This document shows positions 32,852 through 42,132 of a stretch of DNA of 64,000 bases, in pieces. Both the position numbers and the translations under genes were made by a program. The notes under the pieces were generated by a model. That model saw nothing but the letters and a program-made list of their open reading frames with translations, made no database searches and was not told the origin of the DNA. Every line of letters starts with the position of its first letter. Positions within the stretch are counted from its first letter, which is position 1. Origin of the DNA: Pedobacter sp. L105 (lineage in GTDB: Bacteria; Bacteroidota; Bacteroidia; Sphingobacteriales; Sphingobacteriaceae); assembly GCF_009765875.1 (NCBI RefSeq), contig NZ_LMUP01000009.1, positions 62,001-126,000 on the forward strand, read 5' to 3'.

Positions 32852-33739
32852 ATGCATTTTAAGAGCTTAAGTGATATTCATCGCTGTAACGATTATCCCG
32901 CACCAGAGAATCCTCTGCTTACACTGTTTACATGTAATCCGCTACGGAGTGTTTCCAGCTATGAGGTGACAACTGATTTTTATATCATCTCCTTCAAAAA
33001 ATTTAGCAGCGGAGAAGTTAGGTATGGGAAAACCCGCTATGATCATGAAAGCGGCTCGATGTACTTTTTAAAGCCTCATCAGACGATACAAATGAAGGAC
33101 ATCGCCTTAGATGGTGATGGTTTTGAAATATGGTTTCATGAAGATTATCTGAGCGGTCATCCTTTATATACGGAGATAAAAAAGTATAGTTATTTCAATT
33201 ATGAGCTGAATGAAGCGCTTCACGTCTCTTCAAAAGAGCAACAGATTATATGGGAACTTTATGAAAAGATAGCCACTGAATATCATAATAACCAGGATGA
33301 ATTTACCCGCGATATCATTCTTGGACACATTGCATCTATTCTTAAGTATTCTATGCGTTTTTATAAACGGCAATTTATCAACCGTTTTATACTTTCAGGG
33401 ACTACTGTAACTAAGTTCAATGAAGTATTGTCGGCATATTTTGAAAAAGGTTTGCTGCAGGAAAAAGGTTTACCAACGGTAGCTATGTTTGCAGCTGAAC
33501 TAAATTTGTCTGTACGTTACCTGAGTGATTTGCTGAAACAGGAAACCGGCAAGACGGCGATGGATCTGATACAAATGTTCCTGGTTTCAGAGGCTAAGAA
33601 TTTACTGAATCAGGGAGATCATACTATAGCTGAGACCGCCTATCTGTTAGGTTTCGAAAATCCACCTTATTTCTCCCGCTTATTTAAAAAAGAGACTGGT
33701 ATGAGTCCTAAGCAGTTTAAAAATCAATATCCGAATTAA
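32852..33739 (+). CDS. AraC-family regulator of an SDR/AraC module
   Basis: The 295-residue protein belongs to the subfamily at 1731: HPLI is replaced by NPLLTLFTC, followed by RYDHESGSMYFLKPHQT, EIWFHEDYLSGHPLYTEIKKYSYF and RFYKRQFINRF. The HTHs are AMFAAELNLSVRYLSDLLK and AETAYLLGFENPPYFSRLF. It is the most diverged member of the five. Its upstream neighbour is the SDR gene at 31951. No 21-bp operator was found near this pair. Confidence 0.87.
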   Translation: MHFKSLSDIHRCNDYPAPENPLLTLFTCNPLRSVSSYEVTTDFYIISFKKFSSGEVRYGKTRYDHESGSMYFLKPHQTIQMKDIALDGDGFEIWFHEDYLSGHPLYTEIKKYSYFNYELNEALHVSSKEQQIIWELYEKIATEYHNNQDEFTRDIILGHIASILKYSMRFYKRQFINRFILSGTTVTKFNEVLSAYFEKGLLQEKGLPTVAMFAAELNLSVRYLSDLLKQETGKTAMDLIQMFLVSEAKNLLNQGDHTIAETAYLLGFENPPYFSRLFKKETGMSPKQFKNQYPN

Positions 33740-33884
33740 TAAGCAAGTGCTTAGTTTGAGTAACAGAGGAATTTAATTTATTTATAATAAAGCAGTAAAC
33801 ATAAAGATAGTTGTGAATGAAAATATTGATACTGATAATTGTTCAAGAATTGGTCAACCAACCTATGATAGGGGCCTGTAACTA

Positions 33885-34289
33885 CTATTTGCGTGAAAAA
33901 AATTTAAACGCCAGCAAACAAATAACCGTTCCTACAGTATAAGCTATCATGTCGCTCCAGAGAAAACCATGACCCAATACTAAGCCACCTAGCGTTGTAT
34001 TTCTAATCTGATTGATCCAGGGCGCCTGATAAAGTTGGCTGAGTTCAATACAATAACATATTGATAAACTGATGAGTGCGACGGTTTTATAATTTAGCCT
34101 GATCAAGAGAAACCTGATGATCAGGAACATCATTACTGCATATAATACATCACCGGTAATTGGCGGTATGGCCGCTACTTTTCTCGATAAGATACCTAAT
34201 GCGATCACGATAATGACTAATAGGGCATAGGTTGATCTTATCCTCCAATTTCTGCTTTTGACTTGATGATAATGCTGATTACTATTCAC
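33885..34289 (-). CDS. DUF2809 family membrane protein
   Basis: The 134-residue protein has four or so membrane segments: YALLVIIVIALGILSR, VLYAVMMFLIIRFLLIR, ALISLSICYCIELSQLY and MIAYTVGTVICLLAFKFF. The conserved DUF2809 elements are present: ITGDVLYAVMMFL, CIELSQLYQAPWINQIRNT and GLVLGHGFLWSDMIAY. The function is unknown. It is monocistronic, lying between the AraC gene at 32852 (convergent) and the broken TetX-like gene. Confidence 0.85.
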   Translation of the reverse strand: MNSNQHYHQVKSRNWRIRSTYALLVIIVIALGILSRKVAAIPPITGDVLYAVMMFLIIRFLLIRLNYKTVALISLSICYCIELSQLYQAPWINQIRNTTLGGLVLGHGFLWSDMIAYTVGTVICLLAFKFFSRK

Positions 34290-34401
34290 CGTGTATTTTA
34301 AAATGCTTAATAACTAAAATTATGGCTTGAACGCCTTCAAAGCCTGTCCGTTAAAAAAAAGGATGCTTTTATGATCTATCTTTCATAATGTTGAGTATGT
34401 C

Positions 34402-35499
34402 TTAGTCTGAATGTATTTGATTTTCTGCTTCCGCAGTGTCTTGCTGGGCTTTTGATCCATATTCAAACATTTTAACTTCATAGTTTTGAATGGCTTGCTG
34501 GATATTTTCAAACAGTCCGTTTGTTAGGTTTTCAGCTAAATAAAGGGCGTCCAAAAATCCAATATTTACACCTATTCCCGCAAAGGGTGGCATCACATGT
34601 GCCGCATCTCCAACTAATGTAATATTATTTTTTGTCTTCCAGGATTGGTCAAGTGACATTTTTCGCATGGGTAAAAGCGTAAAGGCTGACGTTGCCCCAA
34701 ACAGTTCTTTATAGCTTTCATTCCAATTTGCCAATAGATCATTTAAAAAGGAAACAACTGTGTTTTTATCTTTGAAATTTAAATTGTGTTCCTTCAGCCA
34801 GTTTTCAGGTTTTTGAAATGAAACATAATAATTTAATGCTCCATTGGCTTTATTTTGTGAGAAAAGCATTTTTTGTTCACCCATCACCATTAAATTTCCA
34901 TCTCCACAAATTTCCATAAAGTTTGGGCATTCGATATTGGGCTGCAGAACCTCACCCTGAATAATAATTGTTCCTGTATACTCAGGATTAGCATCTGTAA
35001 CATGCTTTCTAAAGTTACACATTCCGCCATTCGCTCCAATTACTAAATCAACGGTTTCTACTATGTTGCCATCAAAATATAAATTATAGCCTTCTTTATG
35101 TTTTTCCAGCGAAATAAATTTCCTGTTCCAAACAACTGTACCGTCGGTTAAATTTTCAATCAGTAATTTCCTCAAATCATTCCTGTCAATTTCGGGCCTG
35201 TCATAAAGGTGTTCATCGTCTGGAAATTCTTCCATAACAATTTGGCCATCAATATTTGCTGCCCTTTCGCCAGTTGGTTTTGGCAATTTTGTAGAAAGCA
35301 TCTATAAGCCCTGCTTTTTCTAGTGCTTTTTGTCCGGTTTCTTTGTGGATATCCAATGTGCCGCCCATAATTCTGGCATTTGCACTTTCATCGCGTTCGT
35401 ATACTGTTACCTCTGCACCTGTTGTTGCAAAAGTTTGGCAAGCATTAAACCAACAGGGCCACCACCTATAATGCCTACTTTTTTATTTTTTAATAACAT
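34402..35499 (-). pseudogene. TetX-like monooxygenase with two frameshifts
   Basis: The ATG at 35497-35499 starts KKVGIIGGGPVGLMLAKLLQQ and then runs out of frame near 35418-35430, where one base is missing in the CAACAACA context. The next frame reads GAEVTVYERDESANAR ... KAGLIDAFYKIAK, and an extra A in an AAAA run (35287-35290) shifts it again into the long frame from PTGERAANI to 34402. The two changes are a -1 and a +1, so about 45 residues are misread. Read through, it is a Tet(X)-type protein of about 365 residues (VGDAAHVMPPFAGIGVN). It lies next to an AraC gene (35564). Confidence 0.85.
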
Positions 35500-35563
35500 G
35501 ATATTTTTATTTTATGAATAATTAGCCAGCAAAGCCTATTGAGCCACTGGATACACCACAAAA

Positions 35564-36340
35564 TTACTTCTTGCCGATGGCAGAAACTTGAATAAATCGG
35601 TCGTTTTTGTTTCTGTGCAATTCTCTTGGGTTTACACCTGATAGTTTTTTTACTTCTCTACTGAAATGTGCCTGATCGGAATAATTTAATTCAGGGAAGA
35701 GCTCACCCTTTTTGATTTGTTCAAAAGATGCCCGAAAACGAAGGATATTACGGTAAGCTTTTAATGATATTCCTATGTATTGGGTAAAGTAGCGGTTTAT
35801 TTGTCGGCTGTTCCAAAATGATTTTTCTGAAAAAGCTGCAATGGTCAGTTCTCCATTTGATGAATAAATCAAATCGAATAGTTTTTGTTTTCGATGGTCA
35901 ATGTTAGTCGGAATTAACATTTTAATTTTTTGAGAAGCTTTAAGGGAAAAAGCATTAAAATCATTGAGGTCGGATTCTTCAAAATCCCAGAAGTTATTTG
36001 GTAATTGTTCAAACTTGTTGATCAGCGTTGCTATAGATTTATGCAATAAGTATTCGGCTGCCAGAAGTTTGAAACTAATAAAAACCATCTTTGTATGAGC
36101 TTCAATTTTTCTTTTATCGTACAATGTGCCAAGACCAAGTAAGTAAATTTGAAATGGTTCGTCCTTATCTTTTGTAAGAACTAAATCGAAATTTGCATCA
36201 GGCATCACAATAACGTCTTTTTCCATTCCTGTTGAATTTTCAACCATCCAAAAACATTCAACAAACTCTGTTAACGATTTGTCGGGCAGATTTCTTTGGT
36301 ATTGGATTTCGACATTTCTCATCTGATATTGTTTTGACAT
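35564..36340 (-). CDS. AraC-family regulator paired with the broken TetX-like gene
   Basis: The 258-residue protein has an N-terminal DUF6597-like module (LTEFVECFWMVENSTG, DVIVMPDANFDLVL) and one clear AraC HTH region (AFSEKSFWNSRQINRYFTQYIG) followed by RFRASFEQIKKG and the second helix pair (SDQAHFSREVKKLSGVNPREL). The C-terminal KNDRFIQVSAIGKK matches KNDRFIQFSAIPEK in the gene at 45118. That gene also precedes a TetX-like gene, so the two modules are paralogous. It is intact although its enzyme partner is not, and it ends 18 bp after the ABC transporter start. Confidence 0.88.
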   Translation of the reverse strand: MSKQYQMRNVEIQYQRNLPDKSLTEFVECFWMVENSTGMEKDVIVMPDANFDLVLTKDKDEPFQIYLLGLGTLYDKRKIEAHTKMVFISFKLLAAEYLLHKSIATLINKFEQLPNNFWDFEESDLNDFNAFSLKASQKIKMLIPTNIDHRKQKLFDLIYSSNGELTIAAFSEKSFWNSRQINRYFTQYIGISLKAYRNILRFRASFEQIKKGELFPELNYSDQAHFSREVKKLSGVNPRELHRNKNDRFIQVSAIGKK

Positions 36341-36358
36341 ACAGGGTTACTTTAACTA

Positions 36359-38188
36359 TTAAGGTGCCACCTCAAACTGTAACCCGCTTAAATATCTGTA
36401 CAATCCCTGTTCACTGCTCATTAGTTCCTGATGACTACCCGATTCAATGATCTGACCTTTCTCCAGCACCATAATCAAATCGGCCTCACGAATGGTAGAT
36501 AAGCGATGTGCGATAATGATTGAAGTACGGCCTTTCATTAATTCTTCCAGGGCTTCCTGCACTAAACGTTCTGATTCTGAGTCCAGGGCAGAAGTGGCTT
36601 CATCTAAAATCAATATCGATGGGTTTTTCAGCAATGCCCGGGCAATAGCAATACGCTGGCGCTGACCGCCTGATAGTTTGACGCCGCGTTCCCCAACCAC
36701 CGTTTCATATCCTTCGGGGAATGAAGTGATAAACTGATGGGCATTTGCCCGTTTCGCCGATTGTATGATTTCTTCTTTTGTAGCACTTAGTTTGCCATAG
36801 GCAATGTTTTCCAGTATTGTACCGCCAAATAACATCACATCCTGCGGAACAATGGCTACCTGGCTTCTGATATCAGTCAGTGAATACTCATCAGCTGCTT
36901 TGCCATCAAACAGTATTTCTCCGTTTTGCGGATGATAGAACTGTAAGATCAATCCGGCAATGGTAGATTTTCCAGAACCACTTGGGCCCACGATAGCTAT
37001 TTTCTGCCCCGCTCTGGCTTCAAAGGAAACACTGTTTAATACCTCTATTTCTGGTCGCGATGGATAGGCGAAATTGACATTTTGGAACGACAGGTTTCCT
37101 TCTATTTTTTGTTTCACCAGGTTATCCGTTTCGTTTATGGAGACATCTTCACCTTCTTCTGCCAATATTTCCAATACCCTTTCGCTGGCGCCTACAGTCT
37201 TTTGTACGTTGGCAAACAGCTCCGGAAAACTGCCGAGAGAGCTTCCTAAAAACATCGCATAAAGAGAAAATTTCAAGAGTTCGCCGAAGGTAATTTCATG
37301 GTGACTTACCAAAACGCAACCATAACCTACAACAGCCAAAATACCTCCAAAAACACAAAGCACAATAAAGGAGACAAACATACCTCTGAATTTTGCACCC
37401 TTAATAGCGATATTGGCCACGTCGTGAATGGTATTACTGTAACGGGTAGCTTCAAATGCTTCGTTTACAAAAGCTTTTACATTGGCTATACCCAATAAGG
37501 TTTCTTCAACTATGGTATTGGATTCTGCCATTTTATCCTGAGCCTGACGCGAAATCTTTTTAATGAACCTGCCAAAGAAAACCGCAAAGACAATCATTAC
37601 TGGTAGCACCAGCAGCAGCGCAAATACCAGTTTTTTCGAAATGATAGCCATGAAAATGATACCTCCAACCAGTAAAACCGCCTGTCTTAACATTTCGGCG
37701 ATGGTAGTGGTCAGTGTATCCTGAACCTGTGATAAATCGGCAGATATTCTGCTGTTGAGCTCGCCAACTCTTCGGTTGGAAAAGAAGTTCATCGGTAGCG
37801 TAACCAATTTGAAGTAGGTATCCCGCCTGATGTCGGCCAATGAGCGCTCTGCGACGTTAACAAACCATAGTATCCGGAAATAGGACACCACCGCCTGTAA
37901 TGCTAATACGATAAAAGCTAATACCAGGATACCCTGTATGGTGGCTGGTAAATAATCGCTGGTGCGTTTACCCTGGGCAGTATCAATAAGTGCACCTATG
38001 AACGATGGAAAGGCAAGCCCCACTAAGCTGGATAGAAATAAAAAGAATAAAGCCGCTATGAATTTACCACGATATGGTTTTAAATAAGTGAGTAAACGTG
38101 CAACATGCGTTAAGGTTTCCCTGGTTAGCTTTGCCTTTGATAATTCTATGCCCGATGCGTTACCGCTGTTTAGTTGTTGTCTTGCCAT
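36359..38188 (-). CDS. ABC exporter, fused membrane and ATPase domains
   Basis: The 609-residue protein has an N-terminal type IV exporter membrane domain with six helices (about 40-330: FIAALFFLFLSSLVGLAF, LVLAFIVLALQAVVSYF, VLLVGGIIFMAIISK) and a C-terminal nucleotide-binding domain. The ATPase motifs are all intact: Walker A GPSGSGKST, Q-loop AIVPQDVMLFG, signature LSGGQRQRIAIARAL, Walker B ILILDEATSALDSES and the H-loop IIAHRL. It is MsbA/multidrug-like and works as a homodimer by family. The substrate is unknown. The AraC gene at 35564 lies close downstream on the same strand. Confidence 0.9.
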   Translation of the reverse strand: MARQQLNSGNASGIELSKAKLTRETLTHVARLLTYLKPYRGKFIAALFFLFLSSLVGLAFPSFIGALIDTAQGKRTSDYLPATIQGILVLAFIVLALQAVVSYFRILWFVNVAERSLADIRRDTYFKLVTLPMNFFSNRRVGELNSRISADLSQVQDTLTTTIAEMLRQAVLLVGGIIFMAIISKKLVFALLLVLPVMIVFAVFFGRFIKKISRQAQDKMAESNTIVEETLLGIANVKAFVNEAFEATRYSNTIHDVANIAIKGAKFRGMFVSFIVLCVFGGILAVVGYGCVLVSHHEITFGELLKFSLYAMFLGSSLGSFPELFANVQKTVGASERVLEILAEEGEDVSINETDNLVKQKIEGNLSFQNVNFAYPSRPEIEVLNSVSFEARAGQKIAIVGPSGSGKSTIAGLILQFYHPQNGEILFDGKAADEYSLTDIRSQVAIVPQDVMLFGGTILENIAYGKLSATKEEIIQSAKRANAHQFITSFPEGYETVVGERGVKLSGGQRQRIAIARALLKNPSILILDEATSALDSESERLVQEALEELMKGRTSIIIAHRLSTIREADLIMVLEKGQIIESGSHQELMSSEQGLYRYLSGLQFEVAP

Positions 38189-38597
38189 TATTTGATGTTA
38201 ATATACAGTATTCAAAACCGTTAGCTTTAATAAACTATGATTTGTGTGATATTTGAGCCGATCAGCAATGCTTCCCGGTTCAGCGTCTTTATTAAGTTAT
38301 TGTATAATGAACCTGTTTTTCACTTGAAAATTCACATCTTCTTAGGCTTTTAAAGCCAATTCATGTTCCAGTCCTAAGATTACATTCACATGCTCTTTAT
38401 GGGACATGTTTAAAAATAATAAGTTCTACATAATAGTTAAGACGAATGAGAACCAAAAAGATTCTAACATTACAATAGTTTTTTTATCCATCAAATGACA
38501 AAGTGAATGGAGCAGAATAAACAGGGGAGGAGGTACTACTGTTAATTTTGTATGGTCAGGCAGTGGTTATCTTACTGGTTGATGTATAGAAACAAAA
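38189..38597. other. 409-bp intergenic region
   Basis: This region is upstream of the ABC exporter and downstream of the small gene at 38647. A 21-codon minus-strand frame (38342-38407, MSHKEHVNVILGLEHELALK...) has a protein-like composition but no recognisable family. I see no operator repeat or other gene. Confidence 0.3.
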
Positions 38598-38625
38598 AAG
38601 CCTCTCCCAGATTTGGAAGAGGCTT
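38598..38625 (-). terminator. terminator of the small gene at 38647
   Basis: AAGCCTCT and AGAGGCTT form an 8-bp stem with a 12-base loop. On the minus strand the stem is followed by TTTTTTG, 22 bp after the stop of the gene at 38647-38820. Confidence 0.85.
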
Positions 38626-38646
38626 GGTATATATGTTTCTGAAAGA

Positions 38647-38820
38647 CTATTCTCCGCGTTTCCGCTCATTGTCTTTATTCGAAGTCTGGTCGGAACGCTG
38701 ACCACCGCCATTAGTTATTCCTTGTTGTTTTTTGTCGTTTTTCACATCGTGGTGTGCACGATCAGCTGTTGGATTACCTTGACCATTTACTGAGTGCTTT
38801 GAATCTTGTTGATTTTTCAT
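38647..38820 (-). CDS. small hydrophilic disordered protein, 57 residues
   Basis: The ATG at 38818-38820 gives MKNQQDSKHSVNGQ and is preferred to a frame starting at 38859 whose first 13 residues look untranslated. The peptide is rich in Asn, Gln, Asp, Lys and Gly with no hydrophobic core (DRAHHDVKNDKKQQG, GGGQRSDQTSNKDNERKR). It looks intrinsically disordered, like small stress-associated proteins of Bacteroidota. It has its own terminator (38598-38625), which supports a real gene. I cannot name a family. Confidence 0.6.
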   Translation of the reverse strand: MKNQQDSKHSVNGQGNPTADRAHHDVKNDKKQQGITNGGGQRSDQTSNKDNERKRGE

Positions 38821-39334
38821 AACTGTAATTTTTAATTTATGTAATGAAGCAAGCGTCAATAGACATCCATTATAACAGGGCTCCTGGATTTATGTTTTAA
38901 AAAGTTAAGTTAAAGAACTTAATTAACGCTCACCTTCGGCACGCTGCCTTGTTGATTTTTTGTTTTTTAGGCCATCTTATGGCTGTAACTATAGCCATAA
39001 AATAACTTCATCAGCGCTTTGCGATGACTTCAATTTGATCAAATTCATTTTGTTTATAAAAAGAAAAATAAGAAATAAAAAGTGATGTTCTTTACTTATG
39101 TTTATTTTTTATGATATATTTATAAGGTTAAACTTATGAAAATATCAATAAACAGGTAAAATTATCAGTCAGAAGATACTGATGTTCTAAATTAACCAAA
39201 ATATAAACTTAAAATGTGCTGTCAGTTGGGGCTGTTAACTCTTTGCTTGGGTTGCGGCCAGCAACCTTTAACTGTGAGTTTTGCTTGATTCTATATCAAG
39301 GATGGCGATTCATGCTGAAACAACTCATATCACT
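38821..39334. other. 514-bp intergenic region with two hairpins
   Basis: The region contains an inverted repeat TTATGGCT/AGCCATAA (38977-38984 and 38993-39000) and a short GC-rich hairpin GGTTGC/GCAACC (39250-39266) before the TlpA gene. It is otherwise very AT-rich. It must carry promoters for the genes at 38647 (minus) and 39335 (plus). No further gene is seen. Confidence 0.35.
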
Positions 39335-40459
39335 ATGATGAAAAAACTATTTTTAACGCTATTTTCAGGACTTTGCTTCGCTATTGTATCCGGCCAATCC
39401 AATTTCACGCTTACGATTAACAGCCAAACATTGGAAGGCAAAAAAATCTACCTTAATATCTTTGATAACCATAACATCTTTATTCCAATACAAATTGATT
39501 CATTCGTTTTTGAAGGAGGTTCTGCAATAGTGAATGGTAGGGTAAATCAACCAAGTAATATCGCAACATTTAGTGTATCAGGTAACAGCAAGCTTATTGC
39601 AACCAGACTTATTGTTGACTCAGGAAAAAATATTATAAATGTCGAATTGCCAGATGGACAATCCAAATTATTAAAAATAAAGTCTGATACAAAAGGCAAT
39701 CAAATTTTTAATAAAATGGATAATATTCTTGATGATAAAGTAGATCATTATTCAAAACCGGCAAGAGTGAATGGCATTCTTAAAATACCTGAGGATTTAA
39801 TGGCCCAGATCACAAAAGAACAGTTGAAACAACTCGAAACTTATCCTGATGATTATGCTGGTTTAATCTACTTATACTTGCTCAGCAGAAGCAGCAGTAA
39901 CCCTGATTATTCGAAAAACATATTGAACACCTTTGCAAGATTTGGGGATACTCTAAAACATTCTGCTTTAGGTAAACAGGTATACACTGAAAATACCGAT
40001 CTCATAACTCACAAAAATGCTTCCCGAACTGGAAACAAAGCTTCGATATTTCATGTAAATGACATCAATAATAAACCCTTCAGCAACAGTTCATTGGCAG
40101 GGCAAAATTACATGATCGTTTTTTCTGCTACCTGGTGCGGACCATGCCAGCAAGAATTACCACGACTGAAAGAGTTATACCGGATCTATAAAAACAGGGG
40201 ATTAAAAGTTGTCTATTTCAATAACGACGACAATGTAAGCCGATGGAAAGAACACGTTTCCGTACATCAACTTGACTGGATAAATGTCTCAGAAAGGCTA
40301 AAGCCAAGCCAAAGTAAAATTCAAAAATCTTTTGGCGTTTATTCCATACCCACGTGCTTATTAGTTAATAAAAGAGGGGTTATCATTTATAATTCTGATG
40401 AAACAGATGTCGGTATCGAGCATATTGAAAACTATATCAAAAGTGCTATTTGTCGGTAA
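39335..40459 (+). CDS. TlpA-family thiol-disulfide oxidoreductase, exported
   Basis: The tandem ATGs at 39335 and 39338 begin a signal peptide (MMKKLFLTLFSGLCFAIV); the longer frame from 39281 would hide it. The protein has about 374 residues. An N-terminal DUF4369-like domain (TINSQTLEGKKIYLNIFD, about 20-130) precedes a helical linker and a C-terminal thioredoxin domain (about 240-370) with WCGPC in SATWCGPCQQELPRL and the cis-Pro segment YSIPTCLLVNKRG. It reduces periplasmic disulfides by family. It stands alone, unlike many TlpA genes that lie next to polysaccharide or sigma/anti-sigma loci. Confidence 0.88.
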   Translation: MMKKLFLTLFSGLCFAIVSGQSNFTLTINSQTLEGKKIYLNIFDNHNIFIPIQIDSFVFEGGSAIVNGRVNQPSNIATFSVSGNSKLIATRLIVDSGKNIINVELPDGQSKLLKIKSDTKGNQIFNKMDNILDDKVDHYSKPARVNGILKIPEDLMAQITKEQLKQLETYPDDYAGLIYLYLLSRSSSNPDYSKNILNTFARFGDTLKHSALGKQVYTENTDLITHKNASRTGNKASIFHVNDINNKPFSNSSLAGQNYMIVFSATWCGPCQQELPRLKELYRIYKNRGLKVVYFNNDDNVSRWKEHVSVHQLDWINVSERLKPSQSKIQKSFGVYSIPTCLLVNKRGVIIYNSDETDVGIEHIENYIKSAICR

Positions 40460-40642
40460 AGGAGGATGAAAAATATTGCCGCATTACTTTAGAACGTAGC
40501 ACTGTAAATTCACCGATTTCTGCCAACATCCTTCCAGATATTTTTGAGTCTGTATCACAATACAAATTCAATGTATCATGGCAGATTGGCTCAATTTTAG
40601 TTTGTGTTCCTCACCATTAATCGTTCGTGTTGTGATATATTC

Positions 40643-40864
40643 CTATAGACTATTTGGTGGTAAAATCAGGTCGGAATGGTTTTTTACTGACTTATTCATC
40701 ACAGTAGACTTAACAGAAGCTGATACCTGGTAACTACTCATTTCTTCATCTGGGAAAGTATCACATAGACTGATCAGGTCAGGAACACTGATATCCTTAC
40801 ATAACGAGAGAGCCTCTTCGTTTTCATGGAGATCAATTGTACCAAAGGTTATTGGCTTTAGTAA
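40643..40864 (-). pseudogene. 3' remnant, possibly of an SRAP (HMCES-like) gene
   Basis: An open minus-strand frame of 73 codons, without a start codon, reads KPITFGTIDLHENEEALS, then VPDLISLCDTFPDEEMSSYQ and a terminal SDLILPPNSL. The sequence around DTFPDEEMSSYQVSASV resembles the PFPAEEMxxYxVSxxVN region at the end of SRAP-domain proteins (DNA-protein crosslink sensors), including a Bacteroidota-type late LILP. This is a by-eye match. The rest of the 466-bp gap between 40460 and 40925 shows no gene. Confidence 0.35.
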
Positions 40865-40925
40865 TCATCAATGTTAGAGTTGTATATCTGGTGCATAAAC
40901 GTAAAAAAATTATAATTTTACAGGT

Positions 40926-42122
40926 ATGGAACCAATAATCTTTTCTAAATCACAAGCCCGTAAAATCATTCTTCATGCAGCAGGATTGGCTAGAAAAGCA
41001 CAATTTGGAACTGGTCCAGAGGCGGTTTACCAATTGATCGACCATATGGGTTTCGTGCAGCTGGATACAAATTACGTGGTAGAGCGGGCGCATCACCAGG
41101 TAATGGCTTCACGTATTCCGGATTATCAATTGAACTGGCTTTGGGACTTATCAGCCGAAGGCAGGATCTTTGAATTTTTTACCTCCGACGCGGGATACAT
41201 GCCGATGACTGACTTTCGCTTTTCGCTGCCCGTTAAAGAAAGTTTTTCCAAAAACAGAAAACCTCCTCTTACGAATGCGGAAACGCAATTGATGAAACAG
41301 GTGCTCGACCGGGTAGAACGGGAAGGTCCGTTAATGGTTGGGGATTTTGAAGATGATAGATTGGAGGCCAGTTCGGGCTGGTGGGATTGGCGACCGGGCA
41401 AAGTAGCCCTGGAACGGTTATATCTGGATGGTAAGCTGATGGTTACCCGCAATAACAAATTTCATAAAGTATACGATTTGCCTGGCAATTTGATTCCGGA
41501 AGATACTGATCTGAAGATGCCGACAGCAGAAGAGTTTGCCCGGTATGTGATCCAACGAACGCTGGGCGTATTGGGTATTGCCTCCGTCAAAGAAATGGCC
41601 TGGCGTGCCCGTCGCGTAAAGAATAACTTAGTCAAAAAGGAACTGGAGAAAATGATCACTGAAGGTGAAGTGAAAACAGTAGCCGTAGAAGGATTGAAAA
41701 GTGCGCCGCTATATATGCTGACTGATCAGGACACTGCAATCGAAATATCAGGTGAAGCTTTTATCCTTTCACCTTTTGACATCATAAATGTCTTCCGCTA
41801 CCGTCTAAAGGACTTTTTCGATTTCGATTATCAGATTGAATGTTTTGTCCCTTTGGCCAAACGGAAATACGGATATTTTTCTTTGCCTATATTGATAGGG
41901 GAGACGTTTATAGCCCGGATGGATGCTAAGGCCGACAGGAAACAAAAAGTATTAGTTGTACATAACCTGCACTTTGAGGACCTGGAATTGACTGAAACGA
42001 TGATAGATGAACTTATAGAAGCACTAAAAGTATTTGTGCAATTTAACCAGTGCCGGGAAATCGTCTTTAAAAAATCAAATCAGCAAGCCTACTTAAAATC
42101 TATAAGTAATGGTTTCCGGTAA
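40926..42122 (+). CDS. YcaQ/AlkZ-like winged-helix DNA glycosylase
   Basis: The 398-residue protein has the HTH_42 fold of the YcaQ/AlkZ family: SKSQARKIILHAAGL, GFVQLDTNYVVERAHHQV (the Q-x-D catalytic motif at residues 45-47), ALERLYLDGKLMVTRNNKFHKVYDLP, and the C-terminal LSPFDIINVFRYRLKDFFDFDYQIECF with GYFSLPIL. AlkZ-type enzymes unhook interstrand crosslinks and excise bulky alkyl lesions; QxD is the variant found in YcaQ (AlkX). Here it would be a repair factor for alkylating or crosslinking agents. It lies 10 bp from the convergent flavin reductase gene. Confidence 0.88.
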   Translation: MEPIIFSKSQARKIILHAAGLARKAQFGTGPEAVYQLIDHMGFVQLDTNYVVERAHHQVMASRIPDYQLNWLWDLSAEGRIFEFFTSDAGYMPMTDFRFSLPVKESFSKNRKPPLTNAETQLMKQVLDRVEREGPLMVGDFEDDRLEASSGWWDWRPGKVALERLYLDGKLMVTRNNKFHKVYDLPGNLIPEDTDLKMPTAEEFARYVIQRTLGVLGIASVKEMAWRARRVKNNLVKKELEKMITEGEVKTVAVEGLKSAPLYMLTDQDTAIEISGEAFILSPFDIINVFRYRLKDFFDFDYQIECFVPLAKRKYGYFSLPILIGETFIARMDAKADRKQKVLVVHNLHFEDLELTETMIDELIEALKVFVQFNQCREIVFKKSNQQAYLKSISNGFR

Positions 42123-42132
42123 ACGGAATTTC

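Noticed and set aside
34402..35301. A 299-residue monooxygenase starting at 35301
   Set aside because: It would lack the FAD-binding GxGxxG; the missing part is present upstream in two other frames.
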